Of a DNA stretch of 64,000 nucleotides, positions 38,244-47,117 are shown in pieces. The DNA is from Methylomonas koyamae (GTDB taxonomy: Bacteria > Pseudomonadota > Gammaproteobacteria > Methylococcales > Methylomonadaceae): positions 113,457-177,456 of the forward strand of contig NZ_PPPU01000028.1 in NCBI RefSeq assembly GCF_006483455.1, given 5' to 3'. The position numbers were made by a program, and so were the translations under genes. The first letter of the stretch is position 1; every line of letters begins with the position of its first letter. Below the pieces are notes generated by a model. The model worked only from the letters and a program-made list of their open reading frames with translations, had not been told where the DNA came from and searched no databases.

Positions 38244-41200
38244 TCAATGAAAATCCCTCGACTTGGTTGCTAATTCTCCTATCAAGGCACTCCAATCTTC
38301 CAGCTTGCCTGCCACCAAATGCAACACCCCGTCTTCCTGCTGGATCGTGCCGGTCACCGACAGCAGGCGGGCTTTGAGTAAGGGTTTGCGCTGGGCCATT
38401 GCCGTGGCCGGCCAAACCACCAGATTGACTTGGCCGGTCTCGTCTTCCAGGGTCACGAAAGTCACACCGGACGCGGTCATCGGCCGTTGCCGGCAGATCA
38501 CCAGGCCGGCGACCTGGGCGATGCTGCCGTTGCGGCGTTGCCATAGCGATGCCGCCGTCGTCACGCCCCGGCGGCGCAAGCGGGCCCGCAACAAGGCCAG
38601 CGGATGGCTGCGTAATGTCAGCCGGGTGCTGGCGTAATCGGCCGTGACGTCCTGGCCGAGGCTGGGCGGTTTCAATAGTGGCGTGGCTTCGGCAATGGCC
38701 GGTACGCCAAATACCGAGGTTGGCGGTTCGATGCCGCCGGCCGCCCAAAAGGCTTGGTGGCGGTTCCCGGCCAGGGCCTGCAAGGCATCGGCGGCAGCCA
38801 GAAATTCCAAATCCTGCCGCTTGAGGCCGGCGCGCGCCGCGAGATCGGCGACGTTGGCAAACCGGCCGTTCAGCCGGGCCTGGACGATGGCACTTGCTGC
38901 ATCTGGCGCCAGGCCTTTGACCTGGTTAAAGCCCAGCCGCAAGGCCGGCGCCACATCGGGTATGAATTCCAAGCTACATTCAAACACACTGGTCTGCACG
39001 TCCACCGGCCGTACCTCGACGCCGTGGCGCCGGGCGTCCTGCACCAGTTGCGACGGGCCGTAAAAGCCCATCGGCTGGCTGTTCAGCAGTGCGCAACAAA
39101 ACGCCGCCGGATGGTGGCATTTCAACCAGGCCGAGACATAAGCCAGCAAGGCAAAGCTGGCGGAATGCGATTCCGGGAAGCCGTAGTCGCCGAAACCTTT
39201 GATTTGCTGGAATATGCGCTGGGCAAATTCGGCGCTGTAGCCGCGTGTGCGCATGCCTTCCAACAGTTTGCGCTCAAACGGCTCCAAACCGCCCTTGCGT
39301 TTCCAGGCCGCCATCGCCCGCCGCAACTGGTCGGCTTCGTCGGCGCTAAAGCCGGCTGCCACCATGGATAGTTGCATCACTTGTTCCTGAAAAATCGGGA
39401 TACCCAGGGTACGTTCCAGCACCGCTTTCACTTCCGGACTGGGATAAACGACCGGTTCCAGTCCCTGGCGGCGGGCCAGATAGGGATGCACCATTTCGCC
39501 CTGAATCGGCCCGGGCCGGACGATGGCGATTTCGATGACCAGATCGTAAAAATTCGCCGGTTGCAAACGCGGCAGCATCGTCATCTGTGCGCGCGACTCG
39601 ACTTGGAATACGCCAATGCTGTCGGCTTGTTGCAGCATGCGGTAAACCGCCGGGTCTTCGGCCGGGATGTCGGCCAAGGTCCAGGCTGCGCCGGTTTGAG
39701 AACCGGGCGGACGAATATAATGGTCCAGATAACTCAGGGCGCGGCGGATTGCGCTGAGCATGCCCAGCGCCAGAATGTCGACTTTCAGCAGCCCCATCGC
39801 TTCCAGGTCGTCCTTTTCCCACTGAATCACGGTGCGGTCGGCCATGCTGGCGTTTTCCACCGGCACCAGCCGCGACAGGTCGTCGCGGGCGATGACGAAG
39901 CCGCCGACGTGTTGCGACAAATGCCGCGGAAAGCCTTTGATTTGTTCGACCAGGGCAACCAAACGTTGCACGGTCAGGCTGGTGGGATCGAAGCCGCATT
40001 CTTGCAACGCTTCCGGCATCAATTTATAGCCGTCCCAGCGGTCCACCGTGCCGGCCAGGCGTTCGATCTGCGCCGCATTCAAACCCAGAGCCTTACCGAC
40101 GTCACGCACTGCGCTGCGAGAGCGGTAAGTAATCACCGTCGCTGCCAGCGCCGCGCGGTGGCGGCCGTATTTTTGGTAGATGTATTGAATGACTTGCTCG
40201 CGGCGCTCGTGTTCGAAATCGACGTCGATATCCGGCGGCTCGTTGCGCTCCCGCGACAGAAAGCGCTCGAATAACAGATTCATCCGGCTAGGGTCGACCT
40301 CGGTAATCCCCAGGCAAAAACACACGGCCGAATTGGCGGCCGAACCGCGGCCCTGACAGAGGATGCCTTGCTCGCGGGCGAAGCGGACGATGTCGTGCAC
40401 GGTCAAAAAATAAGGTTCGTAAGCCAGATCGGCGATCAACGCCAATTCGTGTTCGATTTGCTGGCGGACTTTGCTGGGTTCGCCAGTCGGCCAACGTTTG
40501 CGAATCCCTGTCTCGGTCAAATGTCGCAGCCAGGTTGCGGGCGTATAACCGTTCGGTACCAGTTCGCGCGGATATTCGTAGCGCAATTCGCTCAGCGAGA
40601 ACTTACAACGTGCAGCGATTGCCAGCGATTGTTGCAGCCATTCCTCCGGATAAAGTTGGGCCAGCCGGGGCAGGGAGCGCAGATGCCGCTCGCCATTGGC
40701 GAACAAGGCGTAACCCAAGTCCGGCAGTGAACGGCCGAGGCGGATCGCGGTCAAGGTGTCCTGCAACGCTTGCCGCGAGCGGCGATGCATATGTACGTCG
40801 TTGCAGGCCACGACAGGAATGCCGACGTTGTCGGCCAATTGCCGGCATTCAGCCAGCCAGACCTCATCGTTGCCGGTCAGGAAACGGCCGGCGCCCAGCC
40901 ATAGGTCGCTGCCGAACAACTGCTGCAGCCAATCGCCGTCCGCCCTCAACGATTCGGTGACGGGCAGCCAGATCGCCAGACAACCATGCGGTAAATGAGC
41001 AGCGAGATCGGCCCGGCTCAAGCGATAGCCGCCTTTATCGGCCTGGCGCCGGGCCAGCGTAATTAATGCCGACAGGTTGCCGTAACTATCGCGGTCGGTG
41101 GCGAGCAACAATAGCTTCAAACCGTCGTCCAGACTGAATTCGCTGCCGACGATCAACTGGATGTTGTGTTGGAGCGCGGCCAGATGGGCGCGCACCACGC

Positions 41201-41369
41201 CGGCCAGCGAGCATTCGTCGGTCAGTGCCAATGCTTGGTAGCCCAGCGCGGCGGCGGTTGCGACCAGTTCTTCCGGATGCGAGGCGCCACGCAGAAAACT
41301 GAAATTGGATAAACAATGCAGTTCGGCGAAGCCGATGGTCGCCGCGTTGCCGTCAGCCGAACAAGCCAT
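38244..41369 (-). CDS. dnaE2: Error-prone DNA polymerase DnaE2
   Basis: The protein (1041 residues from the ATG at 41369) is a C-family DNA polymerase alpha subunit of the DnaE2/ImuC type. It has the N-terminal PHP domain (LHCLSNFSFLRGASHPEEL), the palm motif PPDIDVDFEHERREQVIQYI with catalytic Asps, the helix-hairpin-helix region and a C-terminal OB-fold. It performs mutagenic translesion synthesis after DNA damage with ImuB. The frame runs upstream to 41867 but there it is only a shadow of imuB. It overlaps the imuB stop by 17 bases and lies in the LexA-controlled operon. Confidence 0.94.
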   Translation of the reverse strand: MACSADGNAATIGFAELHCLSNFSFLRGASHPEELVATAAALGYQALALTDECSLAGVVRAHLAALQHNIQLIVGSEFSLDDGLKLLLLATDRDSYGNLSALITLARRQADKGGYRLSRADLAAHLPHGCLAIWLPVTESLRADGDWLQQLFGSDLWLGAGRFLTGNDEVWLAECRQLADNVGIPVVACNDVHMHRRSRQALQDTLTAIRLGRSLPDLGYALFANGERHLRSLPRLAQLYPEEWLQQSLAIAARCKFSLSELRYEYPRELVPNGYTPATWLRHLTETGIRKRWPTGEPSKVRQQIEHELALIADLAYEPYFLTVHDIVRFAREQGILCQGRGSAANSAVCFCLGITEVDPSRMNLLFERFLSRERNEPPDIDVDFEHERREQVIQYIYQKYGRHRAALAATVITYRSRSAVRDVGKALGLNAAQIERLAGTVDRWDGYKLMPEALQECGFDPTSLTVQRLVALVEQIKGFPRHLSQHVGGFVIARDDLSRLVPVENASMADRTVIQWEKDDLEAMGLLKVDILALGMLSAIRRALSYLDHYIRPPGSQTGAAWTLADIPAEDPAVYRMLQQADSIGVFQVESRAQMTMLPRLQPANFYDLVIEIAIVRPGPIQGEMVHPYLARRQGLEPVVYPSPEVKAVLERTLGIPIFQEQVMQLSMVAAGFSADEADQLRRAMAAWKRKGGLEPFERKLLEGMRTRGYSAEFAQRIFQQIKGFGDYGFPESHSASFALLAYVSAWLKCHHPAAFCCALLNSQPMGFYGPSQLVQDARRHGVEVRPVDVQTSVFECSLEFIPDVAPALRLGFNQVKGLAPDAASAIVQARLNGRFANVADLAARAGLKRQDLEFLAAADALQALAGNRHQAFWAAGGIEPPTSVFGVPAIAEATPLLKPPSLGQDVTADYASTRLTLRSHPLALLRARLRRRGVTTAASLWQRRNGSIAQVAGLVICRQRPMTASGVTFVTLEDETGQVNLVVWPATAMAQRKPLLKARLLSVTGTIQQEDGVLHLVAGKLEDWSALIGELATKSRDFH

Positions 41370-42843
41370 GCAGATACCAGCCCCGGTTGCCGGAGAGTTC
41401 GCGGAACAGCCATAGTTTGCGGCCCAGACGGTCCTGGCCGATAAAGTAGTCGCGGCGTAGCGCCTGATTGTCCCACCAGCCGGATTCGATGCGTTCGGCC
41501 GCCGACAGTAGCGTGAAACTGTCGGCGGATAACGGTTCGGGCGCGTCAAGCAGCCAAAGCGGGCGGGGCGAGGCCACGGTCTGCATTGCCGCTTGGGTTG
41601 TATCGTGATGGTGCGCGCGTTCCGGCCGGTGGTCGGCGGCGACGGCGAAGCGTTGTAAGGCATGGTGGCCGAGCCGGTTCTGCACTTGGTCCAGCATCGC
41701 TTGCCAGTCGCTGTTGGCTTCCGTGGCCGGCTCTTCAGCGAACAGCGAAGTGATGGCTGGCTGACATGGGGTGATTTCGCTACAGAGTAGCTCGACCCCG
41801 AGGACCGGCGCCGGTAGCGGGCTGCGTTCCATTTTTTCCCGCAGCAAGGCCAGACAATGGCCGGCATCGCGGTTGCCGTGGCGAAAACGTAATTCCAGCC
41901 GGGTCGACGGCCGGCGGTGGTGGTGCAGGTCTAGCGCTACCGCCAGCGCCACCGCGTCGCACTGTCTCAGGAAGTCCGCCCAGGATTCGACCAATTGTGC
42001 GATGGCCGGGAAAAAATGGTCCAGCCGGGTCAAATCGATCGGCAATTCCCGGCGAGCGGCAAAGGCCGGAGGTTTGTGAAAGGCGTTGAGAACCGTGGGT
42101 TGCAGACCGAGCAAGCTATCCAGGCGTTGCAATAAACCGTTGCCGTAACGCCGGGCCAGGCCGTCGCGCGGTAAGCGCCACAGGTCGACCAAGCGGCGGA
42201 TGCCGGCATTGCCCAGGCGGGTCAAGGTTTTGCCCTCCAATCCCAAGGCTGCGATCGGCAACGGACCCAAGGCAGAACGCAGTTGGGCGAGCTCCGTAAT
42301 TTGCATTTCCAAACCCAGGCCGGCCAACAATTCCGCAGCGGCGGCGGTTGGCGCAATCGCTATGGCTGGGGTGTGGCCGGCAGCCAGACAAGCGTCGCGT
42401 AGTTGTTGCCTGAAACGGTCGCCGCCGCCGAACAAAGTTAGACAACTGCCGATTTCGAGTAGCACGCAATCGGGCCGGTCCAGGCTGGCCCAGGGGCTGA
42501 AATGTAAGCCGATGTCAGCCAGTCGTTTGAGTGCCGCCTTTTCGGCCGCGGGGTCACGCGGCAGTAAAGTCAGTGTCGGGCATAAGGCTTGGGCGGCGTT
42601 TTGGCTCATGCCTGGTTCGACGCCGGCCTGGCGCGCTACCGCCGAAACGGCGTAAAGGCCAGGCCGGCCGTTGAGGGTGGCAATGGCGGCGACCGCTTGC
42701 GTGGTATCGATTTTCAGTGCCTCCAAGGCCAATGCCGGAAAGTGCGCGCATAGCCAGAGCTTGGCTGGCGTAGCCGGGGCTTTGGCAATAGTTGTCGAAC
42801 GCGGTAGCGATTGCGGCGAGCGGGCAAGGGCGGTGGCAGCCAT
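41353..42843 (-). CDS. imuB: ImuB, inactive Y-family polymerase homologue
   Basis: The 496-residue protein is a DinB-like Y-family protein (LWLCAHFPALALEAL at the N-terminus; LDRPDCVLLEIGSCLTLFGG in the palm). In ImuB the catalytic acidic residues are missing and the protein acts as a hub for DnaE2 and the beta clamp. The little-finger region contains a Q-x-x-L-F-like clamp segment, here ITSLFAEEP. It starts 7 bases after the imuA stop and overlaps dnaE2. The C-terminal tail (LWLFRELSGNRGWYLHGLFG) is typical of ImuB. Confidence 0.92.
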   Translation of the reverse strand: MAATALARSPQSLPRSTTIAKAPATPAKLWLCAHFPALALEALKIDTTQAVAAIATLNGRPGLYAVSAVARQAGVEPGMSQNAAQALCPTLTLLPRDPAAEKAALKRLADIGLHFSPWASLDRPDCVLLEIGSCLTLFGGGDRFRQQLRDACLAAGHTPAIAIAPTAAAAELLAGLGLEMQITELAQLRSALGPLPIAALGLEGKTLTRLGNAGIRRLVDLWRLPRDGLARRYGNGLLQRLDSLLGLQPTVLNAFHKPPAFAARRELPIDLTRLDHFFPAIAQLVESWADFLRQCDAVALAVALDLHHHRRPSTRLELRFRHGNRDAGHCLALLREKMERSPLPAPVLGVELLCSEITPCQPAITSLFAEEPATEANSDWQAMLDQVQNRLGHHALQRFAVAADHRPERAHHHDTTQAAMQTVASPRPLWLLDAPEPLSADSFTLLSAAERIESGWWDNQALRRDYFIGQDRLGRKLWLFRELSGNRGWYLHGLFG

Positions 42844-42850
42844 CGGCGGT

Positions 42851-43462
42851 TCAAAACCTTATGGTCAGCCTGCTGCGGCGCAAACTGCCGCGGGCCTTGA
42901 TGATGTTTAAGGCCAGACCGGCTGCGCTTGGGCATACACCGATGCGCAAGGCAGCGCCGGGGTAGCTTTGGCCGGGTAGCACGAACAGGACGGCCAAGGC
43001 CGAGCCGGTTTCGGCGGCCAATTGCAGCCGGCGGATTTGCCGGTTGTCGAGTCGGCGCGGCCACAGTAAGGCCATGCCGCAGCCGCCGCTGCGTAGCAGT
43101 TTTTCCCCACTCCATGGTATATCGTCCGCGGTATCGACGTTGACGGCCAGCAGTTGCGGCAAGGCCAAGCCAGCCTGGAGTAGCCCTGGTGCATAAGGTT
43201 GATAGGGCGGCGCAATCCAGACGATGTGGCGCCCGGCCCGGCTCAAGCTGGCCATCGCCGGCAACAGCAGGCGCAATTCGCCGCAGCCCACGGCAGGGAT
43301 GGCGATTTCCGCTAGCGTACCCAGCGGCCAACCGCCGCCGGGTAATACCGTATCCAGTTCCGGAAAACCGCTGCCGACCACGGGCCAGGCGGCGTGGTCG
43401 CTGTGCAGGCCGCGCCAGATCCCGGCCCGGCTACGCAGCAAATCTTCCAAGGCCTGATTCAT
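42851..43462 (-). CDS. imuA: ImuA, RecA-like SOS mutagenesis protein
   Basis: This 203-residue protein resembles RecA superfamily proteins and ImuA/SulA-like cell-division-associated members. It contains FPELDTVLPGGGWPLGTLAE, the usual opening of the RecA-like core. The Walker A lysine is absent: the loop reads IPAVGCGELRLLLPAM. The C-terminal segment is basic (KARGSLRRSRLTIRF). Its ATG at 43462 overlaps the lexA stop. With ImuB and DnaE2 it forms the mutasome described in Caulobacter and Mycobacterium. Confidence 0.88.
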   Translation of the reverse strand: MNQALEDLLRSRAGIWRGLHSDHAAWPVVGSGFPELDTVLPGGGWPLGTLAEIAIPAVGCGELRLLLPAMASLSRAGRHIVWIAPPYQPYAPGLLQAGLALPQLLAVNVDTADDIPWSGEKLLRSGGCGMALLWPRRLDNRQIRRLQLAAETGSALAVLFVLPGQSYPGAALRIGVCPSAAGLALNIIKARGSLRRSRLTIRF

Positions 43463-44067
43463 AAAGGTTCCCGGCGAATCACGCCAACCACGATGCCTTC
43501 GATGGCTAATGCCTCCTGGCGTAAATCGATGCGGAGGGTTTTGAAATCCGGATTGGCCGGTTCCAGATACGCGATATCGCCGTCCAGCCGCAGCCGTTTC
43601 ACGGTAGCTTCGTCGCCGATCCGCGCCACCACCAGCTGTCCGCTGCGCGCATCGGGCCGGCGTTGCACGGCCAACAAATCGCCGTCCAGGATGCCGGCAT
43701 CGCGCATGCTCAGGCCGTGCACTCTGAGTAAATAATCGGCCCGCTGCTGGAATAATTCGGGGCCGAGCTGGCAATAGCCTTCGATATGTTGTTCAGCCAG
43801 GATCGGCTGGCCGGCCGCGACCCGGCCGATCAGCGGTAAGCCTGGATCGGTGCCGGGTTTTAGCAGGCGAATGCCGCGCGAGGCGCCCGGCGTCAGTTGA
43901 ATCGCGCCTTTCTTGGCCAGTGCCTGCAAGTGGCCGCGAATAGCGTTGCCGGACCCCATGCCGAAAGCCGCGGTGATTTCGGCGATGGTCGGCGGAAAGC
44001 CGTCCCGCACCAGGGTTTGCTCGATGAAGTCCAGAATTTGCTGCTGGCGGTGGGTGAGGGGTTTCAT
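43459..44067 (-). CDS. lexA: LexA repressor (second-type, imuAB-dnaE2 linked)
   Basis: The 202-residue protein matches LexA. A winged-helix N-terminus (LTHRQQQILDFIEQTLVRDG) binds the operator. The Ala85-Gly86 bond in VAAGQPI is the self-cleavage site, with Ser120 and Lys157 as the catalytic dyad. RecA filaments trigger cleavage after DNA damage. The ATG at 44067 gives the standard length; the frame opens earlier at 44145, but that part includes the operator. It heads the lexA-imuA-imuB-dnaE2 operon and overlaps imuA by ATGA. Another lexA may exist elsewhere in the genome, as in some Pseudomonas. Confidence 0.94.
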   Translation of the reverse strand: MKPLTHRQQQILDFIEQTLVRDGFPPTIAEITAAFGMGSGNAIRGHLQALAKKGAIQLTPGASRGIRLLKPGTDPGLPLIGRVAAGQPILAEQHIEGYCQLGPELFQQRADYLLRVHGLSMRDAGILDGDLLAVQRRPDARSGQLVVARIGDEATVKRLRLDGDIAYLEPANPDFKTLRIDLRQEALAIEGIVVGVIRREPL

Positions 44068-44080
44068 GCTGCTTTTATAA

Positions 44081-44102
44081 ATACTGTTTTTATGAGCAGT
44101 AT
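44081..44102. promoter_or_regulatory. LexA box (SOS operator) of the lexA-imuAB-dnaE2 operon
   Basis: The sequence ATACTG, 10 bases, CAGTAT is a perfect palindrome in its outer six bases and matches the gammaproteobacterial LexA operator CTG-N10-CAG with the usual A/T-rich flanks. It lies 14 bases upstream of the lexA start, where repressor binding would block transcription of the whole mutasome operon. An intrinsic AT-rich stretch surrounds it. Confidence 0.85.
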
Positions 44103-44307
44103 ATTTCGATTGGGGGAAGGATTCAAGGAAAACCCAAGCCAGCATGGCGCGGCCGCCAAGTAGGTTTATTAGAGTGGATGGCCTTCTAAATCAATCGCTT
44201 ATAAATATGGCGCCGGTTGGGTGCTTGTATAGTTTGGCATTTAGTGTAGTTTTTAGGCGTCGATCATTTTATAAACCCGCGCTAACCCAGGACAAAAGCC
44301 CGAATTT

Positions 44308-45858
44308 ATGCTTTTCAACTCCTACACCTTCATCCTGGCTTTTTTGCCGATAACATTAGGCCTGTTTTTTTTCTTGGGCCGTTATGCCGGCCGGAGAGTG
44401 GCGATTAGCTGGCTGGTTGCCGCCTCGCTGTTTTTTTATGGCTGGTGGAATCCGGCTTACCTTGGCCTGATTATCGCGTCGATCTTTTTCAATTATGCCA
44501 TCGGCACGCTGCTGGGCGACGAGCGCCGCGCGCTGTCTACCCGGCAGCGAATCTTTGCCCTGGCCGTCTCGGCCAATCTGGCGGTACTGGGTTATTACAA
44601 ATACGCCAATTTTTTTCTGGAAAACCTCAATGCGGCCCTGGGTACCGGCTACGCGCACGCCGAAATCATTTTGCCGCTGGGTATTTCATTTTTTACCTTC
44701 ACGCAGATTGCCTTTTTGGTCGACGCCTACCGCGGTGAGGTGAGGGAATACAATTTTCTGCACTATGCGCTGTTCGTGACCTACTTCCCGCACCTGATTG
44801 CCGGCCCGGTCTTGCATCACCGGGAAATGATGCCCCAGTTTGGCAGACCCAGCATATTTCGCTTCGACTCGCTGAATTTTGCCGCCGGCCTGAGTTATTT
44901 TGTCCTGGGCTTATTCAAAAAGGTGGTGATCGCCGACAGTCTCGCCGGTCTGGGCGCGCCGATATTTGCCGCTGCCGCCAAAGGCCAGCAATTGATGCAT
45001 TTAGATGCCTGGGGCGGGGCTTTGTCTTATACCTTTCAACTCTATTTCGATTTTTCCGGCTATTCGGATATGGCCATCGGCTTGGCGTTGATGATGGGGG
45101 TGCGGCTGCCGTTGAATTTCAATTCACCGTATAAAGCCGTCAATATCATCGAATTCTGGCGGTGTTGGCATATGACGCTGTCGCGCTTTTTACGCGACTA
45201 TCTGTACATTGCGCTCGGCGGAAACAAAAAGGGTCCGCTTCGCCGCTACGCCAACCTGTTGATTACCATGTTACTTGGCGGACTGTGGCATGGCGCCGGC
45301 TGGACTTTTATCATCTGGGGGGCTCTGCACGGCTGCTACCTGATCGTCAATCATGGTTGGCACGCCGTGCGCCGTTCTCTGGGGCACGATCTGGCATCGT
45401 CAAGCCGATTGGGTCGGGTATCGGGCAATTTGCTGACATTCCTGGCTGTGGTCGTCGGCTGGGTGTATTTCCGCGCCAACGATGTCGATACTGCGCATCG
45501 GATTTTAGCCAGCATGCTAGCGTTGCCGCAGCTTCAGCTGTCGCCGTTTTACTCGGCCGTGGTGCAACAGTCGGCGTTGGGAGCCTGGGTGGCTGTTACC
45601 GGTGTTAGCGTCAGTGCGGAAGCCATTTTGCTGGCGGTATTATCGGTTGCGGTGAGCATTACTTTTCTCGCACCGAATACCCAGCAAATCATGGGGCGCT
45701 TTTATTTGGCGCCGCGCGGAGCGGATGAGTCGGCTGTTTTAATCGATAACGGGATCTGGTCGCCAAACCTGCGCTGGGCCGGTCTGATCGGTTTGGCCGC
45801 GGTTTGGGCCTTACTGGGCCTGACCCAAATCAGCGAATTTTTGTATTTCCAGTTTTAA
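44308..45858 (+). CDS. MBOAT-family O-acyltransferase (AlgI/PatA-like)
   Basis: The 516-residue membrane protein has about ten to twelve helices and the MBOAT signatures PLGISFFTFTQIAFLVDAYR, EFWRCWHMTLSRFLRDYLYI and GGLWHGAGWTFIIWGALHG, whose His (residue 328) is the catalytic residue. It transfers acyl groups, often acetyl, across the membrane to extracytoplasmic polysaccharide or peptidoglycan. The next gene gives a partner, as in AlgI-AlgJ/AlgX and PatA-PatB. The polysaccharide acceptor is unknown. Confidence 0.92.
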   Translation: MLFNSYTFILAFLPITLGLFFFLGRYAGRRVAISWLVAASLFFYGWWNPAYLGLIIASIFFNYAIGTLLGDERRALSTRQRIFALAVSANLAVLGYYKYANFFLENLNAALGTGYAHAEIILPLGISFFTFTQIAFLVDAYRGEVREYNFLHYALFVTYFPHLIAGPVLHHREMMPQFGRPSIFRFDSLNFAAGLSYFVLGLFKKVVIADSLAGLGAPIFAAAAKGQQLMHLDAWGGALSYTFQLYFDFSGYSDMAIGLALMMGVRLPLNFNSPYKAVNIIEFWRCWHMTLSRFLRDYLYIALGGNKKGPLRRYANLLITMLLGGLWHGAGWTFIIWGALHGCYLIVNHGWHAVRRSLGHDLASSSRLGRVSGNLLTFLAVVVGWVYFRANDVDTAHRILASMLALPQLQLSPFYSAVVQQSALGAWVAVTGVSVSAEAILLAVLSVAVSITFLAPNTQQIMGRFYLAPRGADESAVLIDNGIWSPNLRWAGLIGLAAVWALLGLTQISEFLYFQF

Positions 45859-45861
45859 CCG

Positions 45862-47112
45862 ATGACTATCACGAAACAAGCGAACAAGTATCTGTTGTGC
45901 TGGGCGAGTTGCGTCTTGGGAGCCTTGGCGCTGATTGCCTGGTTGAATTGGTTTATTAATCCCTTCAGCATTTTCGACGCGCCCGCCGTCGCCGGCATTA
46001 ACGCCAATAAACCCAACTATGTGGCCCACCTGCGGTTGACGCACCCCTACCGGATCGAGAACCTGCAGCCGGAATGTACTATTTTCGGTACTTCGCGGGC
46101 CGGACGCGGCTTGGCGCCCGATCAGCCGGCGTTGGCCGGTTTGGGCTGTTACAACGTGGCCGTGCCGTCGGTAAGCATGTACGAGATCAGACGTTACTTT
46201 CAACATGTACAAGCGATCAAGCCGCAGAAATTGGTGATTTTGTCTCTCGATTTAAGGGTGTTCCATCCTGAACCGGATACCAGTGGCGCTTTTTCCGAAT
46301 CACGTTTAGCGGTAACCGCTGATGGTCAAAACCAATTCAATTTATTTTCGGCCAAACTACCGGATTTAGCCTCATCGCTGCTTTCGGTATCCGGGTTACA
46401 AGCCAGTTTGAGTACGGTTCGCAAGCAGTCCTGGGGCAAAGACACCTTGGCTGCCAACGGTTTCTGGCAGCCCTTGACCGACGATTTTGACCATATCAAA
46501 ACTTTTCGGTTTTACACGCGTAGCTATGTGCAGCAGTTTAAGGAAATGCAGCAAAACATCGACGGTTTTCGCAAAAGCCTGGACGATTTTCGCCAACTAC
46601 TCAGGCAAGCGTATGTCGAAGGCGTTGAGGTCAAGTTGATTATCCACCCGGCTCACGCTTGGTATTGGCAAACGTTATGGTTGTCGGATTTGTGGCCGCG
46701 TTTCGAGGCGATGCAACAGGAAATTGTGAACATCAATGCCGAAGAGGCGCTACGTGCCGGTCACCAGCCGAATCAGATCTGGGATTTCAGCGGCAGTTAC
46801 GGTCCGGCCTTGGAAGCAGTGCCTGCCCAGCCAAGTCAACTGATGCATTGGTTTTGGGAGCCGGCGCATTACAAGAAAACCTTGGGGTACTTGGTAATGG
46901 ACAGAGTGATGGGCGTCCGGTCTGGTAATGCCGAATTCGCCGATTTCGGCGCCCGTCTGGACAGCGGTGGTCTGCCAGAGTATCAGGCTAAATTACGCGG
47001 CTTGCAGGAGTCTTACGCGACAAACTATCCCGCAGACGCTGCGGCGATTGGAACAATCGTGAAGCAAGCGGCTACGGAAATGGACCGTACTGCGGCTAAA
47101 GTCGATCCTTGA
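45862..47112 (+). CDS. Membrane-anchored SGNH/AlgX-like partner of the MBOAT protein
   Basis: The 416-residue protein has one N-terminal membrane anchor (LLCWASCVLGALALIAWLNW) and an extracytoplasmic domain. The segment TIFGTSRAGRGLAPD contains the G-T-S nucleophile block seen in AlgJ/AlgX-like SGNH hydrolases, and HPAHAWYW together with IWDFSG (near residue 300-315) supply likely histidine and Asp elements. It is 3 bases from the MBOAT stop. In similar pairs the soluble partner transfers the acyl group to the polymer. Sequence divergence makes catalytic details uncertain. Confidence 0.72.
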   Translation: MTITKQANKYLLCWASCVLGALALIAWLNWFINPFSIFDAPAVAGINANKPNYVAHLRLTHPYRIENLQPECTIFGTSRAGRGLAPDQPALAGLGCYNVAVPSVSMYEIRRYFQHVQAIKPQKLVILSLDLRVFHPEPDTSGAFSESRLAVTADGQNQFNLFSAKLPDLASSLLSVSGLQASLSTVRKQSWGKDTLAANGFWQPLTDDFDHIKTFRFYTRSYVQQFKEMQQNIDGFRKSLDDFRQLLRQAYVEGVEVKLIIHPAHAWYWQTLWLSDLWPRFEAMQQEIVNINAEEALRAGHQPNQIWDFSGSYGPALEAVPAQPSQLMHWFWEPAHYKKTLGYLVMDRVMGVRSGNAEFADFGARLDSGGLPEYQAKLRGLQESYATNYPADAAAIGTIVKQAATEMDRTAAKVDP

Positions 47113-47117
47113 GTGCC

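Noticed and set aside
41370..41867. N-terminal 166 codons extending the dnaE2 frame
   Set aside because: They lie within imuB in another phase and precede the normal PHP-domain start at 41369; the length of DnaE2 is normal without them.
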